A stretch of 64,000 bases of DNA from Gymnorhina tibicen. Its lineage: Eukaryota; Chordata; Aves; Passeriformes; Artamidae. Positions 37,501 through 50,346 of this stretch are shown piece by piece. The stretch covers positions 372,001 through 436,000 of the forward strand of contig VXAZ01009369.1 of NCBI GenBank assembly GCA_013399875.1, written 5' to 3'. The notes below the pieces were generated by a model. That model was not told the DNA's origin, searched no databases, and saw only the letters and a list, made by a program, of their open reading frames with translations. The first letter of the stretch is position 1; every line of letters starts with the position of its first letter. A program made the translations under genes and the position numbers.

Positions 37501-38878
37501 GAATAGTGTTCACTTGATCTCAGATTCTCCTTACGCATCGTATTTAAGAGCATTCAGAAGCAGACAGGGATGATTTTTCACTTCCTGGGAGCTCACTACA
37601 AAGAACTTCATATCTGATATGGAAATATTTGATTGCATTGCAGCCATATTATCTGAAATTACTGTTTGGAGTTCAAATCAGAGCAATCAGGTGCTCTGTC
37701 TTTTGCAAAACTTCCCATTCATTCCAAAATACTATTTTATTTCTGCCTGTTTTCGCAGTCACTTTCCTGTTTTAGAGTTCAGAGCTTTCATTCATTGCAA
37801 TCAATACCAAGGTGCACTAGGGCTACAAAATGAGCTTTTTCAAAAATTTGGGGGCAGTGCAGACAACTGCTGTCGCCTGTTGTGACGTGTTTCAGATGAG
37901 TGAGATGAAAGCTCAAGTTCTACCATGCGCTGGCAGTTTCTGTCAGGTGGGACAGGTTATTGATGACCTTTACTGCTGGGTAGAACCTAAAGGAAATCGC
38001 AAACTGTCAATATGTTTGGTGAAGAGGGGCAGAGAAATGGTTCTTTGGTATTCCTAGGACTCCATTTAGATGTATTTTTCTGCTTATTTCACAGCTATAC
38101 TGTGTGCAGAACACTTCCTTTCTCTGTATTACTATTGTTAGAACAGCAACAAAATAACAAGTATCTTTAAAAATCACACTGAAGTGGCCAATGTTAATGT
38201 TAGTCAAAGTGCCATTTCTACATCTACATATATTTGTAGGTCTTCCTTCAGGATATATGAGGGTGAAAATTATACTATTAAAATATTCCAAATACAAAAA
38301 CTGAAAAATCAGAAATTACAAATAAATATAATCTCAACCTAATATAAGAAAAAGGAGGTAATTTCTATGGTCCACTAACAAATGCTGAACTTCTAGAATG
38401 GTGGTTTCTGTCACAACTGCATGTTAGTTTAAACTCTGTGTTGCTTTCAATACAATTTGAGCCAGTGCTGGTGAAGGAAGGGAGTGGCAGGGGTGGAAGA
38501 GGAGGGCTGGACATTGTTGCATCATTTGAGTAAGATGTGACAAGGAAGTTGGTACCTGGAAATTTTGTCTTGTTTGGGTAGCACAGCTACCTTCACACTT
38601 CGGGGTTCCACTGGTTCCTAGTCTCATCTGTCAGGTACTGGGACCTTTGGAGACAACACCTACAAATCCTTCTTTAGCTGGAAGTCTGCTGTGGCCTAAG
38701 GGCAGCCTTACTAAATACAAACAAAATTTCTCAAAGATGCAGGTATACATGCACGTGTAAAGCAATGAAATTTGGACATTTAGGGGAGCTATCTGTAAGA
38801 TGCCTTTGTAGCTACAAGACACTCCTCACCACTGTGAATATTCAGCCTCGGTCTTCTTTAGCATCCTGGCTTTGATTG

Positions 38879-39017
38879 CTCTTCTCTTCTCTTCTCTTCT
38901 CTTCTCTTCTCTTCTCTTCTCTTCTCTTCTCTTCTCTTCTCTTCTCTTCTCTTCTCTTCTCTTCTCTTCCTCTTCCTCTTCCTCTTCCTCTTCCTCTTCC
39001 TCTTTCTCTTTTTTTTT
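38879..39017 (+). repeat. Pyrimidine microsatellite (CTTCT)n then (CCTCTT)n then poly-T
   Basis: About 18 uninterrupted CTTCT units (38881-38969) run into six or seven CCTCTT units (to about 39003) and a short T run. The plus strand is all pyrimidine for about 135 bases and the minus strand all purine, with mirror symmetry that allows intramolecular triplex (H-DNA). The Lys/Arg/Glu-rich and Ser/Leu/Phe-rich reading frames across it are artefacts of the repeat. Confidence 0.97.
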
Positions 39018-42000
39018 CATAAAGATGAACTGTTATGAAGAGATTTGTGATAGGCAAGTTTAAAAGCACATATTTTCTATAGATTTCATAGAATTGTAGC
39101 TGTCTCTATTCACACAGTCCTGTGAAATTGAAACTGATTTTATAAAGAACTGAGAAAAAGATTTCTGTATTTTGGGTATTTAAGAGAGCTCATTTCTTAT
39201 TTGTATTAACTCTGTCATGTTATGTGTAAGTTCACCCAAAGGTTTTTGGAATTATTTAAAATACTGTCTAAAAGTGTAACCTTAGTAAAGAAATTGAGGC
39301 AATAGGCAAAGGATGCAGTAGTAAACGAGAGAAGAGCAGTAGCTCAGAAGAGAGGCTGAAGATAAATTCCTATACACAGCATCCTCTGGCACCAAATACA
39401 TATCACAAGAAAAGTAGAGAGTGAATGTTGCCAGTTGGCAAAAATGGTAGTTAATAGACTAAATTATCATTTTACGTGAATTTACCCATTTCACATCAGT
39501 CAACAAGAGCATATTCTGTCTGAGAAAAATTGACATTTTATGACATGCATTGAAATTCAGTATTAATTAAAATAATTTGTTCAAATAGCACTTTTTGTAT
39601 GAAGAACATTTTGTAACAGATAATATAATTAAATAATCCAGATTCTTGGAAATAGAAGCATATGTGCTCAACAGATGAAGTTTTTAGCTCAAGTCTCTTC
39701 TTTTTATACAAAAGCAAACAACAGCAAATGTAGTAATAACATCTTTTCAAGTACACAAGGTATGGCAGCAATGATAATACTGTGTCTCAGTGACCATTCA
39801 CCTCCATCAGCAAAAATCAGCTGGAAATCTAAGGGATAATGAGACAGTTTTCATACCCCAGCAAGGCAGATGAGAAAGCTGAACATCTTCACATGTACCC
39901 AAATGTGCTCTATATGATCACATGGATTCTTGACAAGCCAACCAACTGTTACAAAATTCAGTCAGAAAACAGAAAATGAATTATTCAACACAATCTGAAA
40001 GAATTTGTCTTTGAATGGTGACACTCATTTCCACTGCATTACACAAAAAACCTTGCTTGGGGGGCAAAGACTCTGAGGTGGTTTCTTGGTGGGTTTTTTC
40101 TGTTTATTTTTGGGGTTTGGTTTGTGGCAATTTTTTATTCAGCTGTCAAACCAATTACACAGACAATAAGGCCATTTGAATATTTTTCTTTCTTGTCTCC
40201 AAGATTAAAATACAGAAAATTGAATGGAACCCAATTCATCCAGACTGGGGAAATCTTATATTTGATTCTCCAAAGTTGAAATATCTTGATTAGTTTGCCA
40301 TTTCTAAAGTATTTCAGTTTTTAGGTACACACTGATACAAGTCAGGGAGATGGAAAATTAGATTCCTAGTGGTATTACTGTCAGGGCTTTTCTTCATATC
40401 ACACAGCCCAGGAAGGGGGAAAATGTTGAGGAGACCCTTTCTCTACCTGAGAGGACTTGAATCTGTATTCTCCTCCGTCTTGATGAGCATGGCCACAGCA
40501 CAGCACAGATGACTCTGGGCAGACCCTCTGTCTCTTTAGGTGGGGACACTTCCACTTTGCATTAAAGTACAACACTGAGCCCAGATGTTTCATGTCTTTG
40601 CCAGCCACCAATCACTATATTGTCTCTATGTGTCTCTTTTTCTAACAGGCCTCTCACGATGGACAGTATCAGTTAAAGGCATTGAAAAAGCCTCATTCAC
40701 AGTGTATTAGGGAACAGGGAGGGGATAGTGCCACTCTTGAGTAACACTAGTTCAAAAACTTCTCAAGAAGCTGGAGAGCAGCATGCATCTTCCTTTCTCG
40801 TCTGGATGACATAGCCCTTCTTTTGTTTGCCTTTTCTGTCACATACATAAACAATGATATGTTGAAACAATCCATTATGTAGAGATGTCAATTACTACTT
40901 TTTGATCTTTTAAAAATTATTCTGCTAATATTACTTAACAAATTCAAAGCAAACTAGTGACCATTTTCTGTACGCTTTGGTGACATCCTCCCATAAAGTT
41001 ATTAATATATAATGTCAGGTCCTTTGCAGCAAAGCCACTACAAGAAGTCTAAATACACTCTGAATGATAGTAAACAAGACTTCTTAACAAAATATTACAG
41101 AAAGATAAAAATACAAAAGGGAACTCTACAAACAAAAAACTGTACTGCATTACATTCCTACTGTCCAGGGAAAGCCATTTCCATTAGAATACTTACAGAA
41201 TTATTGCCACACAGAATAAATCAGGAATTCATAACACTTCATTTCTATTTCTGCCTTCCTAAGAAAAAATGATCATTCAGATAATCTTCCTTTATGTAGT
41301 TGTTTCAAGTTACTCACCGACATGGGTAATTAACTCATAGACATGGTACTCTGATTTCTTGCTGTTTTGATAATAACTTGATCCAGTTTCTCTACTGTAT
41401 TCTCTTGTGGCAGTCAGGTTTCCTTTACAGCAGTCTTCTCTTTTCCTGACATATTTTGGGTAAACCAAACTGTAATGCAGTTTCCTAAGCGCTGAGTGTC
41501 ATGCTGTCCTCTTTAGCTCTTTGCAGGACATGGTGACCTCCTTACAGAAAGAACTTTACCCAGAATTACTGCCACACCAGAAGAGTAAAATAGGAGTCTG
41601 CTTATAAGTATTTTAAATTAAATACTATTGCCATAACTTTTCACACCTTCCCACCTGAAGCCTTTTCTCCCAACTAATTTGGTCTCAAGTAGAATCAGCA
41701 AACAGTTGATGAGTTTCTCTTATAATGGACACCTCAAATGCTCACACTTTAAGCAAAAAGACCTAGTTTTTTTAAAAAATTTAATTTGATATATGCCATT
41801 TAGCAAGCTGAGCTAGTCTGGAAAGACAGGTTAGAAACAAGGAGTCAAACTACCAATTTTAGTGTAAGGAGTGTCAAAAAGAAAATATATTATCCAAGCT
41901 GGAAGCAGGGTCAGTCACTGCCTGACAGTTTACAAACCTTTGGTTTATAATTTAAGTTTCTGAAGAAAATGATCTGTTAGGGTAGATAAGTAGTAGTTCA

Positions 42001-45000
42001 AAATCAGCTGAACTGAAACATACTAAGTGTTCTTTTAAAATCAGCAATAGTACCTCCAGGTTTTACAAACAAAAGATCCCTTATCAATATTCCATCTTTG
42101 CAGAAGAAACAGAATAGCAGCTGTGTCTTGTGGTCTGCTTTTTTACCACGGAGTCACAGTTTCATTGACAATATACCCTGCTCTTGGTCCTATTTAATTA
42201 ACCAAAATTAATATTGTCATTAAAGAATATTGAATTTTAAGATGTCTTTCTTCTGAGAATTCACAGACTATAGTTGTGTCATAGGCATAGGAATAAAGAA
42301 TTCATTCATTGAGATTGGAAAAAGTACAGTAGCAGAGAAATGATATCTAAAAATTTCCAAAGTGCCCTGGCTAGTAAAGGAACTTAAATTCTGTGTTCAG
42401 AAATCCTATTGAAGAACCTATATCCCGTAGGCACAGTTTAGATTTTAAGGCAAAGTTTAGATTTTAAATGTATATAGGTGATGAATGTACTTTGTGCAAA
42501 ACCCTATATGCTTGTATTGATTTGAAGTCAGGCTCTAGTCTCCGAAGACAGCCAGGCTCTATCGAGGTTTACTTGAGTGCTACCAGGTACCCATGATCAC
42601 CCAATTCAGGGTACTTGATGAGCCCAAGCTATGGTCTCGCCTGTGTGAGAGCATTCTTTTCACGGAGGCAAGAAGAGCGGGAATATGGGAGAGAAGGGCT
42701 AATTTACACAGTTGCCCAGCTATTCATTCAGGATCCAGTCAGGGCACAGTCCTACACTGGAAACTATTTCTATAACTATAGCTTATATTTAAACCTTTCT
42801 CTTTTTCCCTTTTAAAAAGTATTTGGTGTGCACACGTATGTACCGTTAAAATAATCAGATGTTTAATATAGGCTTAAGAAGTCTAAATACTTTCCAGTAG
42901 CAAAAAAAATAACCCCAAGGTGAATTCTATAGGTGAAAACAGCATTTCATTTTCAGGAACTTTCCTCCTATTTTCGATGGTCTTTCATAAGCCTGAAGAT
43001 TTCCTTTGAGGAAAAGCAAAACCAGAGACCTAGACCTACCAGTAGAAGTTCTTAACTAACATTAGCTTTGCCCTGAGCACATTTAAACTATATACATTTC
43101 AATGACTTCCTGCATTTTGTTTCTGGGACTGTTGCAACAAGAGAGGGAGAACTTGATAATACAGTTTTTGGGAGAAGTAGATCAAAAATGCAATCAGAAG
43201 ACACGGGAATTTTATGTGTGATTGCTGCTCCTAGACCCTGATGAATCCTGTGAGAGCCCCTTGGAATGGGCTCACTGATTGTTCTGTGGGAACACAACCC
43301 CTCTTTCTCCCTACAAGAACAATACAGTGGAAAATCTGCTAAGACTTTGCCACAGAATTTCCATCCCCCCTGAAGGATTTTCCAATACAGGATTAATCTG
43401 GACAGTTAATGGCTTCTTAGCTGAGCTTTAACTTAGGTTCAAAACCGTATGAATGCTCTCTTGGGTGGAATAGCAGGCTACTGGAGGATATGAAATATTT
43501 CCTCAATGGAGGCATTTACCAAAGCCTCTGTAGGACTTCCATGAATCCATGAAAGCCAAGCCTTCTGAAAATTCTCATGTTAATTTATATAGATGTTTTA
43601 AAAAAGGAGTAATGGAATTCCATACCTCATATACATTAATTTTCCATCCAGCAGAATAACTTTGGCCATCTTGTACTTCAATGAAAACCACCTCTGTAAG
43701 CAGAGTGTTACTGAATAATGGAAAGTTTCATTTCCAAAATAAAATAAAATTGCAGGAATAGTGAAGGAAGTGAACATTACTTGCACTTATGGTACACTCA
43801 TTTATGACTTTATGAATATGAATTTGTGGTTTCCTTTTATGCTGTTTTTTTGTATAAATGAAATCTACCACAGCATTAAAAACTGGATTAAAATGTTTCT
43901 TTTGTTTCTGCTTTTGAGCTTTTTACAAAATCATTCTGTTTTAATGTTACTATTATAATATGTTTATGCATGGGCCTAGTCCAATTCCCTCCTAACTTGG
44001 TGGAAAGATCCCTTTGATATTGATGGGAGCCAGATCAGGTGATAAATATGTCTTGCTGTTTATATACATTATTATACAAAATAGTTAATGATCCATAAAC
44101 TAACAAAGATATTCCTGTCATCTGATTTTCCAATGTAGATATATTACCTAAAACAAGTAGTTCCATAAACAGTGGAATTAATGAAACCTTATTTTATAGG
44201 ATTTTTTTCTGAGGGTGAATTTCCGTGTAGATTCTCCTATGCCTACCCATGACTGCACTCACACTGCAGCCTTTGATGCCAGGACAGCAATGTCTGTATC
44301 CCATCAACCTCTGAGGCCAGTTATTTTCATGAGACTTGTAGGAAATACATACAGATGAGTCTTCCAGCTCCCCGTTGAATTTGGGCAGAAGTAGCTAACA
44401 GATTTACCAAGGGCTGGCAGATAGGCAACACGAAAGCTTACAAATGCTCTAGTTGCAAGCCATATTCCTGGGGAAACTGGACTAAAAGTAAAGGAGTGCA
44501 CACACTGGACTTTGTATCATCAGACTTTGATAATATGCTAAAGGAACGGTTAATAAGAAGCCACAAATGTAGACTTAAAAGGAACAAGAAGTAATCTAAG
44601 TTTTTATAAGCAGCACAGGAAGCTTGGTTATCCCCGTAAGCACAGCTCAGCATTACAAAACCTCATGACTTCCCAGGGGAGACATCTTGTTCCACTGAGA
44701 CCCCAATGCCTCCTGGAGCTTCCCAGCATACAGTTGGTATTTGAAATATTTATGGTACTGCTACATGCCTCTGGGAGCAGTTGAGTCCACCAAGAATTAA
44801 GACTTGCTTTGTAAGCTGGAACAGGATGGGAACAGACCTTGGCTTGGTTCCCTCTGCACTTTGGTAAGCAAAATGGGAATGATTTTACTTAATTTCTGGG
44901 GAATGCACTCTTAAGAATGAGGAAGGAGTCCTTAAACCAGCTAGAAGAGGGAAAAAAAGAATTCATTGTGTCAGACCTTATGGTCTATTTTTTGTTCTTC

Positions 45001-45236
45001 TTCATTCTTTCCATCCTTCGAGTCTCCATTTTCAAAAAGACTACTTCAGAAGTAATAGTAAGTATACTAACCACTGGAATTGACCTTGCTTCAGTTATTC
45101 TTGGAGGAAGTTGATCCTTACATTTTTTTAAAATGAATTACATTAATAATTAATATTTGAGAACATATTATAACATTCCATAAATGTAAAAGCCTTAATT
45201 CCAACACATTTCCTTATTAGGGAGTAGATACTTTTA

Positions 45237-45512
45237 TGCTGCCTCCCTGGGGCCTGGGTATGGGATATAATAACCAGGAGACTCTCTGAAATAATTCAGC
45301 CCTCTGATTCATACCTTCTGCTGGTTGTCCACATTGGCAGTGATGAGATTGATAAGAAGGGTACCAGGGTAATTAAAAAGGACTTCAAGGCTCTGAGTCG
45401 ATTGGTTGATGGGTTGCAGGTGGTGTTCTGATTAATTACTTTAGTAGCAGGGATGGATGATCAAAGGAACAGGAAAACCCATGTTATCAATAAGTGGCTA
45501 AAGGGCTGGTGC
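45237..45512 (+). pseudogene. CR1 ORF1 esterase-like remnant
   Basis: The frame reads CCLPGAWVWDI, then QPSDSYLLLVVHIGSDEI, then VIKKDFKALSRLVDGLQVVF. After a TGA at 45429-45431 it continues with GMDDQRNRKTHVINKWLKGWC in the same frame. The LLVVHIGSDEI stretch occupies the place of the GxND block of the SGNH-type esterase known in ORF1 of CR1-clade elements. The motif is degenerate, the N-terminal Ser-containing block is absent because of 5' truncation, and the C-terminus is lost at the junction. It cannot encode an active protein. Confidence 0.75.
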
Positions 45513-46970
45513 CCATCAGCACAATTTTGGGAGAATAGCCCCCCTGTAATCCAGGAGGAAGCAGTTAGTGATCTGCTGAGCCACTTAGATGCTCACAAGT
45601 CTATGAGACCAGATGGGATCCACCCTAGGGTGGTGAGGGGGCTGGCAGATGAGCTCACCAAGCTGCTTTCCATCATTTATCATCAGTCCTGGCTCATTGG
45701 GGAGGTCCTAGATGCCTGGAAGCTGCCCAGTGTGATGCTCATTCACAAAAAGGGCTGAAAGGAGAATCTGGGAAACTACAGGCCTGTCAGCCTGACCTCA
45801 GTGCCCAGCAAGGTTATGGAAGAGATCGTCTTGAATGCCATCACACAGCACCTACAGAATGACCAGGGGATCAGACCCTGCCAGCATGGGTTTAGGAGGG
45901 GCAGGTCGTGCTTGACCAACCTGATCTTTTATGACCACGTGACCTGCCTGGTGGATGCGGGGAAGGCTGTGGATGTTGTCTACCTGGACTTCAGCAAAGC
46001 CTTCGGCACCATTTCCCATGGCATTCTCCTGGAGAAGCTGGCAGCTCATGGCTTGGACAGATGCACTCTTTGCTGGGTTAAGAACTGGCTGATGGCCAGG
46101 CCCACAGAGTGGTGGGGAATGGTGGTGCATCCAGTTGGTGTCTGGTCACTAGTGGTCTCCCCCAGGGATCAGTGCTGGGGCCAGTCCTGTTTAATATCTT
46201 TACTGACGATCTAGATGAAGGGATTGAGTCCACTATCAGTAAATTTGCAGATGACACCAAGTGGAGTGCAAATGTCAATCTGCTGCGGGGTAGGAGGGCT
46301 CTGCAGAGGGACATGGACAGACTGGATTGATGGGCTGAATCCAGCAATATGAGGTTTAACAATACCAGGTGCCAGGTCCTGCACTTTGGCCCCAACAACC
46401 CCCTGCAACACTGTCGGTTGGGGACAGAGTGGCTGGACAGCAGCCAGGCAGAAAGGGACCTCGGAGTACTGATTGACAGAAGACTGAACATGAGCCAGCA
46501 GTGTGCCCAGGTGGCCAGGAAGGCCAATAGCATCCTGGCCTGTATCAGGAATAGTCTGGCCAGTAGGACCAGGGAAATGGTTCTTCCGGCATTGGTTAGG
46601 CCATAGCTTGAGTCCTGTGTCCAGTTCTGGGCGCCTCAGTTTAGGAAAGATGTTGAGGTGCTGGAGCATGTCCAGAGAAGGGCAGTGCTGCTGGTGAAGG
46701 GTCTGGAACACAAGTTATATGAGGAGTGGCTGAGGGAGCTGGGGGTGTTTAGCCTGGAGAAAAGGAGGCTCAGGGGGGACCTTATCACTCTCTACAGCTC
46801 CCTGAAAGGAGGGTGCAGCCAGGTGGGGGTTGGCTTTTTCTCCCAGGCAACCTGAGACAGGACAAGAGGACAGACTTAAGCTGTGCCAGGGGAGGTTTAG
46901 GTTGGATATTAGGAAGAAGTTCTTCACTGAAAGAGTGACTGGGCATTGGAATGGGCTGCCCAGGTGGGTG
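45513..46970 (+). pseudogene. CR1 ORF2 reverse transcriptase remnant
   Basis: Reverse transcriptase fingers and palm are readable in order: HKSMRPDGIHPRVV, GNYRPVSLTSVPSKVMEEIV, QHGFRRGRSCLTNL, VVYLDFSKAF (motif A with its Asp), [23 protein letters not shown] (catalytic FADD, 46244-46255), [19 protein letters not shown] and the C-terminal [12 protein letters not shown]. In-frame stops occur at 45756-45758, 46328-46330, 46604-46606 and 46853-46855. The frame shifts near 46097 and again near 46865. KAFGT replaces the usual KAFDT. Three codons before ALVRP appear to be missing. The endonuclease domain is absent, so the copy cannot move itself. Confidence 0.93.
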
Positions 46971-49900
46971 GAACAGAGGATTCGCTTTTATTCGTTGTTC
47001 CAAGCAGATTTTATATTTTAACTTAAATTAAAAAAAAAAAAAAAGAATGAAAGGTAAAGGTAAAGAAGTATCTGTGCAAATGTTCAGTCATCTCCTCAAA
47101 AATCAATATTTAGTAGAACTCTACCACTGCCATCAAGATTACTTTAAGAGACAGAAAGAACAGTCCTGAAATAAGACAGATGAATGCGCTGATCTAAGGA
47201 ACATCCAGGCAGAATCATCCAAATTATAAACCTTTGAGAATATAATTTCTATATCAGTAGAGTTTGTTAAAGATATTCTGATAAAGGTCTCAAAACTTCT
47301 CATTTGCACTTTCTGACTAAACACTTTAAGTGGGTGTCATTAATTTTGTGCACATAACATGTTGTGTAACCTTCATTTGGCTAATTTATGCACTTAATTT
47401 ATGCCATATCCCTCTCTGCCATTTAGAGTTTTAGATGGTGCATGAAGCAAAAGAAGGAAGAAAAATTTTCTCTTTTACTTAGTTTTACAAAAGTGAGGCC
47501 TGCAAAAGCTTTACTTTGCTAAGAGCTATTGTGTACTGCAGAACAAGACTGTTACAGTGCATATGTTCAAGTAGGTCAAATCAAAGTTCTTTAATTCAGG
47601 ACATTTCATCATTTTGCTACTTTAGTGTTCTTTTAAGACTATTTTTATTTGAAACCAAGTGCATCTGATTGCTTTAAAATCTACTACTTCAGTTAACAGA
47701 CCATATTTTACCTGTGACGTACATTATAAGGTTAATCCATTGTTGTTCTTTAAAGGATGTTAGAACTCATAGTGCTCTAGGAAATGATTTGTATCCTATT
47801 GGATGCTCAAGAGGATATTTTTTCAAAACTCCAAGTATGTCAGTGTTTTTCTTGCAAATGTTTTTTGGGTCATAAAATGTAATATGTAGAATGTTATATC
47901 CTGAATAGGTGGTTTATTGTTCATTTAGTAGTGTATCATCTTATGAAATTGTTGCCATATTTCTGTGACTGTGTATCCATCCTGTTTCGGACTTCCTCTC
48001 CAAGTATTTTTTGGTGGGGGTTTTCCTCAAGATGAATGTTTAAAGATTGATTTTGAAATCAATCCTGCATGTTCTGCCATGTAGGTGGTATCCAAAAATC
48101 TCTTCCCAATTTAGCTATATGTTTTGTAGCACCTGTTTCACAAGTTCTTGGCGCCTGGTCTCCTTACGAATGATTATTAGCATTTACTCCAGTAAATAAA
48201 TCATCCAGTCCGGTTTTTGTTGGTAGTCCCACACAACATCAACAGCTCTACTACTAGAAGAAACGAACATCAGATGAGCATGGCATACCGGCCCACAGGT
48301 CCTTCTCTTCTTAATCCTTTGGCTATTTCTATTAGACTTCGGAGTTTACTGCTCTGGGTAAAGTGGGGAGGATGCAAAAGCTAAACTTACCTCTGTTTCT
48401 GGTAAAAACAACAGGAGACAGAGAAAAGGTTTGCAGAGTATGGCTTTCGCAGATGCCTTATGCAATCCTTGGCAATTTTTTTTTTTTTGTACTATAGCAT
48501 GCATCTGACTTGAGAAAAGGCAAGGGAAGCCAGAGAGTCTGTACAGTTTACCTCTGCCACTGTGAAGATCAGAGCAGCTCAGGTCTGCACTGGGGAGTGC
48601 TTCATTTGCTGTGGCTTTGTGAGTCTGTGAAAGATCTATCCTTAGCCACTGTCAGTATTCAAAGAAGCAGCATTTGTGGCTTAGCAAGCAACCATTTTAA
48701 TGGAGCACTGCAACACTTAACAGGGGCCAGGACTGCACACACGAACATTTGTGCTGTCTATTGGGACAGCTTACGAGATCAGAAGAGCTTATGTGGAAAT
48801 TATTAGTTAGAAGTCTATCTTTTGCTTACAAAATGCTCACAAATGCAATGGTGGCTACAAACTAGGCTTCCTGATTTTTTTAATTACAGTATTTCACAAC
48901 AAGTGTATATTACGTCCCTGGGAAAACTCTGATTTATGAGACCTTTGAGGTTTAAGTTTTAAGATTCTTTTAGCTTACCAAAACAGAATATAAATTTTTA
49001 GCATATTTGAGAAACAGGGACAGAAATTTACACTTTGCTGGTACATACTTGATCATCATTGAACAGACTGACATTCTTTATCATTTAAAAGGAAAACTGC
49101 TCTAACAATTACCAGTGACTCCGGAATTGTCTCCTATTGTTTCAATTAAAATAAATATAAGCAGTGTAGTACATTCATTAAACATTTTAAAGCACTTTAC
49201 AGACTAGATCAAGATAATAGTAATAGAGAAACAAGATGAGCAAGAAACAAAGGAAAAGAAAAATATAACCTCCCAATGTTTTTTTTTTCAGTGTAACCAG
49301 GTAGGTAACACAAGTAGTACAAGCTGCCACTACGGGACATGAAGGGACAAAGAGGCAGATACCTGTGCTGATCCTGCTTTACAGCCCAGTGCAATGCTCA
49401 AAACTGGACAATGTTAGCTTCTCCTTTGGAGAAGGGAAGCAACATGTTCTACCCCTTTCTTCCCCTGTCATCTCAGGATGAAAACCTGGGAAGAGTGCTC
49501 TGTACTAGCTTTTTAAAGGCATAGTCTAGTCCTTAGCATGTGGTCTGAAATGCAAATACTTTGCTGAACTTAATATTAGTTTCCTGGGTAAAGTTAGTTT
49601 ACTACTTTTTCTACATCTTAAAAAAAAAGTAAACAAATTCTTAACGTTCAATGTACAACCATTATTTACTATTAAGATTCCTGTATGCTTGAACTGGTAG
49701 TAATTTTTTTCCATTATGAATCTTCATTTGGCACAACTTGACTTTGTTCAATATATCCTAATTTGTTCTAGGCTATCATTGCCTTAGCAGTTGAACTTCA
49801 GCACCGATTCTGAAAAAAATGGAGTGTGAAGGCAACTGTTTGCAAAGCAGAGCTAGATAGAAGTTTTAGCAGAGTAAGAAGTTCAGGATTTGACCCTCTG

Positions 49901-50305
49901 AGTAGATTTTATTTTCAAAGCAGTTTCCCAGAAGCCACACAGAAAAGGGAAACAAAGCTAAAATTGGGACAAGGTCAGCTGGATATAGAAGTGACTGTAA
50001 CAAACCTCAAATAGTTCTGTTATTTTTGTTTCAGCTAAAGTTCACAGAATTTTTATTAGGAATCTAACCTAGATATTTACACAGGAATCGGAAAGAACAA
50101 CTTTCTAATGACTGCCCAGCAGGAAGGTTGTATTCATAACTGGTGTTAACTTCATACTCGATGCTGACAGATCTCGCTTTAAATATCCAAAGATTGGGAA
50201 GCCTCCCTCTACTAATGGTATAATGTATTAGAAAGTAAGAGATTGGAGAAATCTTTTGAGTCTATTTTGTAATTACTCCTTTCTCGGAAATATGTATAAT
50301 CTATC

Positions 50306-50346
50306 TACATATATACACATATGTGTGTGTATATATATAATATACT
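50306..50346. repeat. TA/TG/AC dinucleotide run
   Basis: A short mixed stretch of alternating purine-pyrimidine dinucleotides (TACATATATACACATATGTG and onward). It is a simple repeat of little consequence. Confidence 0.8.

Larger units (their letters stand above)
28331..45227. other. Intergenic region upstream of CRIM1, no gene seen
   Basis: This is about 17 kb of AT-rich sequence with no open frame that looks coding. The largest frames are about 100 codons, have no recognisable domain and are covered by stops in orthologous-looking extensions. It holds a short tandem duplication at 28933-28980, a perfect 2 x 16 bp duplication at 34513-34544, a T-rich tract at 36202-36250, and the (CTTCT)n tract at 38879-39017. 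Scattered splice-like signals (for example an acceptor ending near 37060 and a 66-base candidate exon at 33137-33202) could belong to a divergent non-coding RNA. In mammals the region upstream of CRIM1 is gene-poor, consistent with this. Confidence 0.7.
45228..47044 (+). mobile_element. CR1-clade LINE, 5'-truncated, internally deleted, decayed
   Basis: This is a non-LTR retrotransposon copy of the CR1/Jockey group, sense on the plus strand. In order it has the end of an ORF1 esterase-like segment (45237-45512) and then, after a junction near 45512-45545, the reverse transcriptase part of ORF2 (to about 46970). The endonuclease and the start of the RT are missing. The RT frame is broken by at least four in-frame stops and two frameshifts. 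Instead of the usual CR1 3' UTR with terminal octamer repeats, the sequence leaves the CR1 pattern after about 46975 and reaches a run of 15 A at 47030-47044. No target-site duplication was recognised by eye. Confidence 0.9.

Noticed and set aside
38826..39069. Glu/Arg/Lys-rich and Ser/Leu-rich frames
   Set aside because: They are translations of the (CTTCT)n and (CCTCTT)n microsatellite.
39080..39120. TCATAGAATTGTAGCTGTC resembling a CR1 3' end
   Set aside because: Only about ten bases match and the downstream GGAAGGGACC block is missing.
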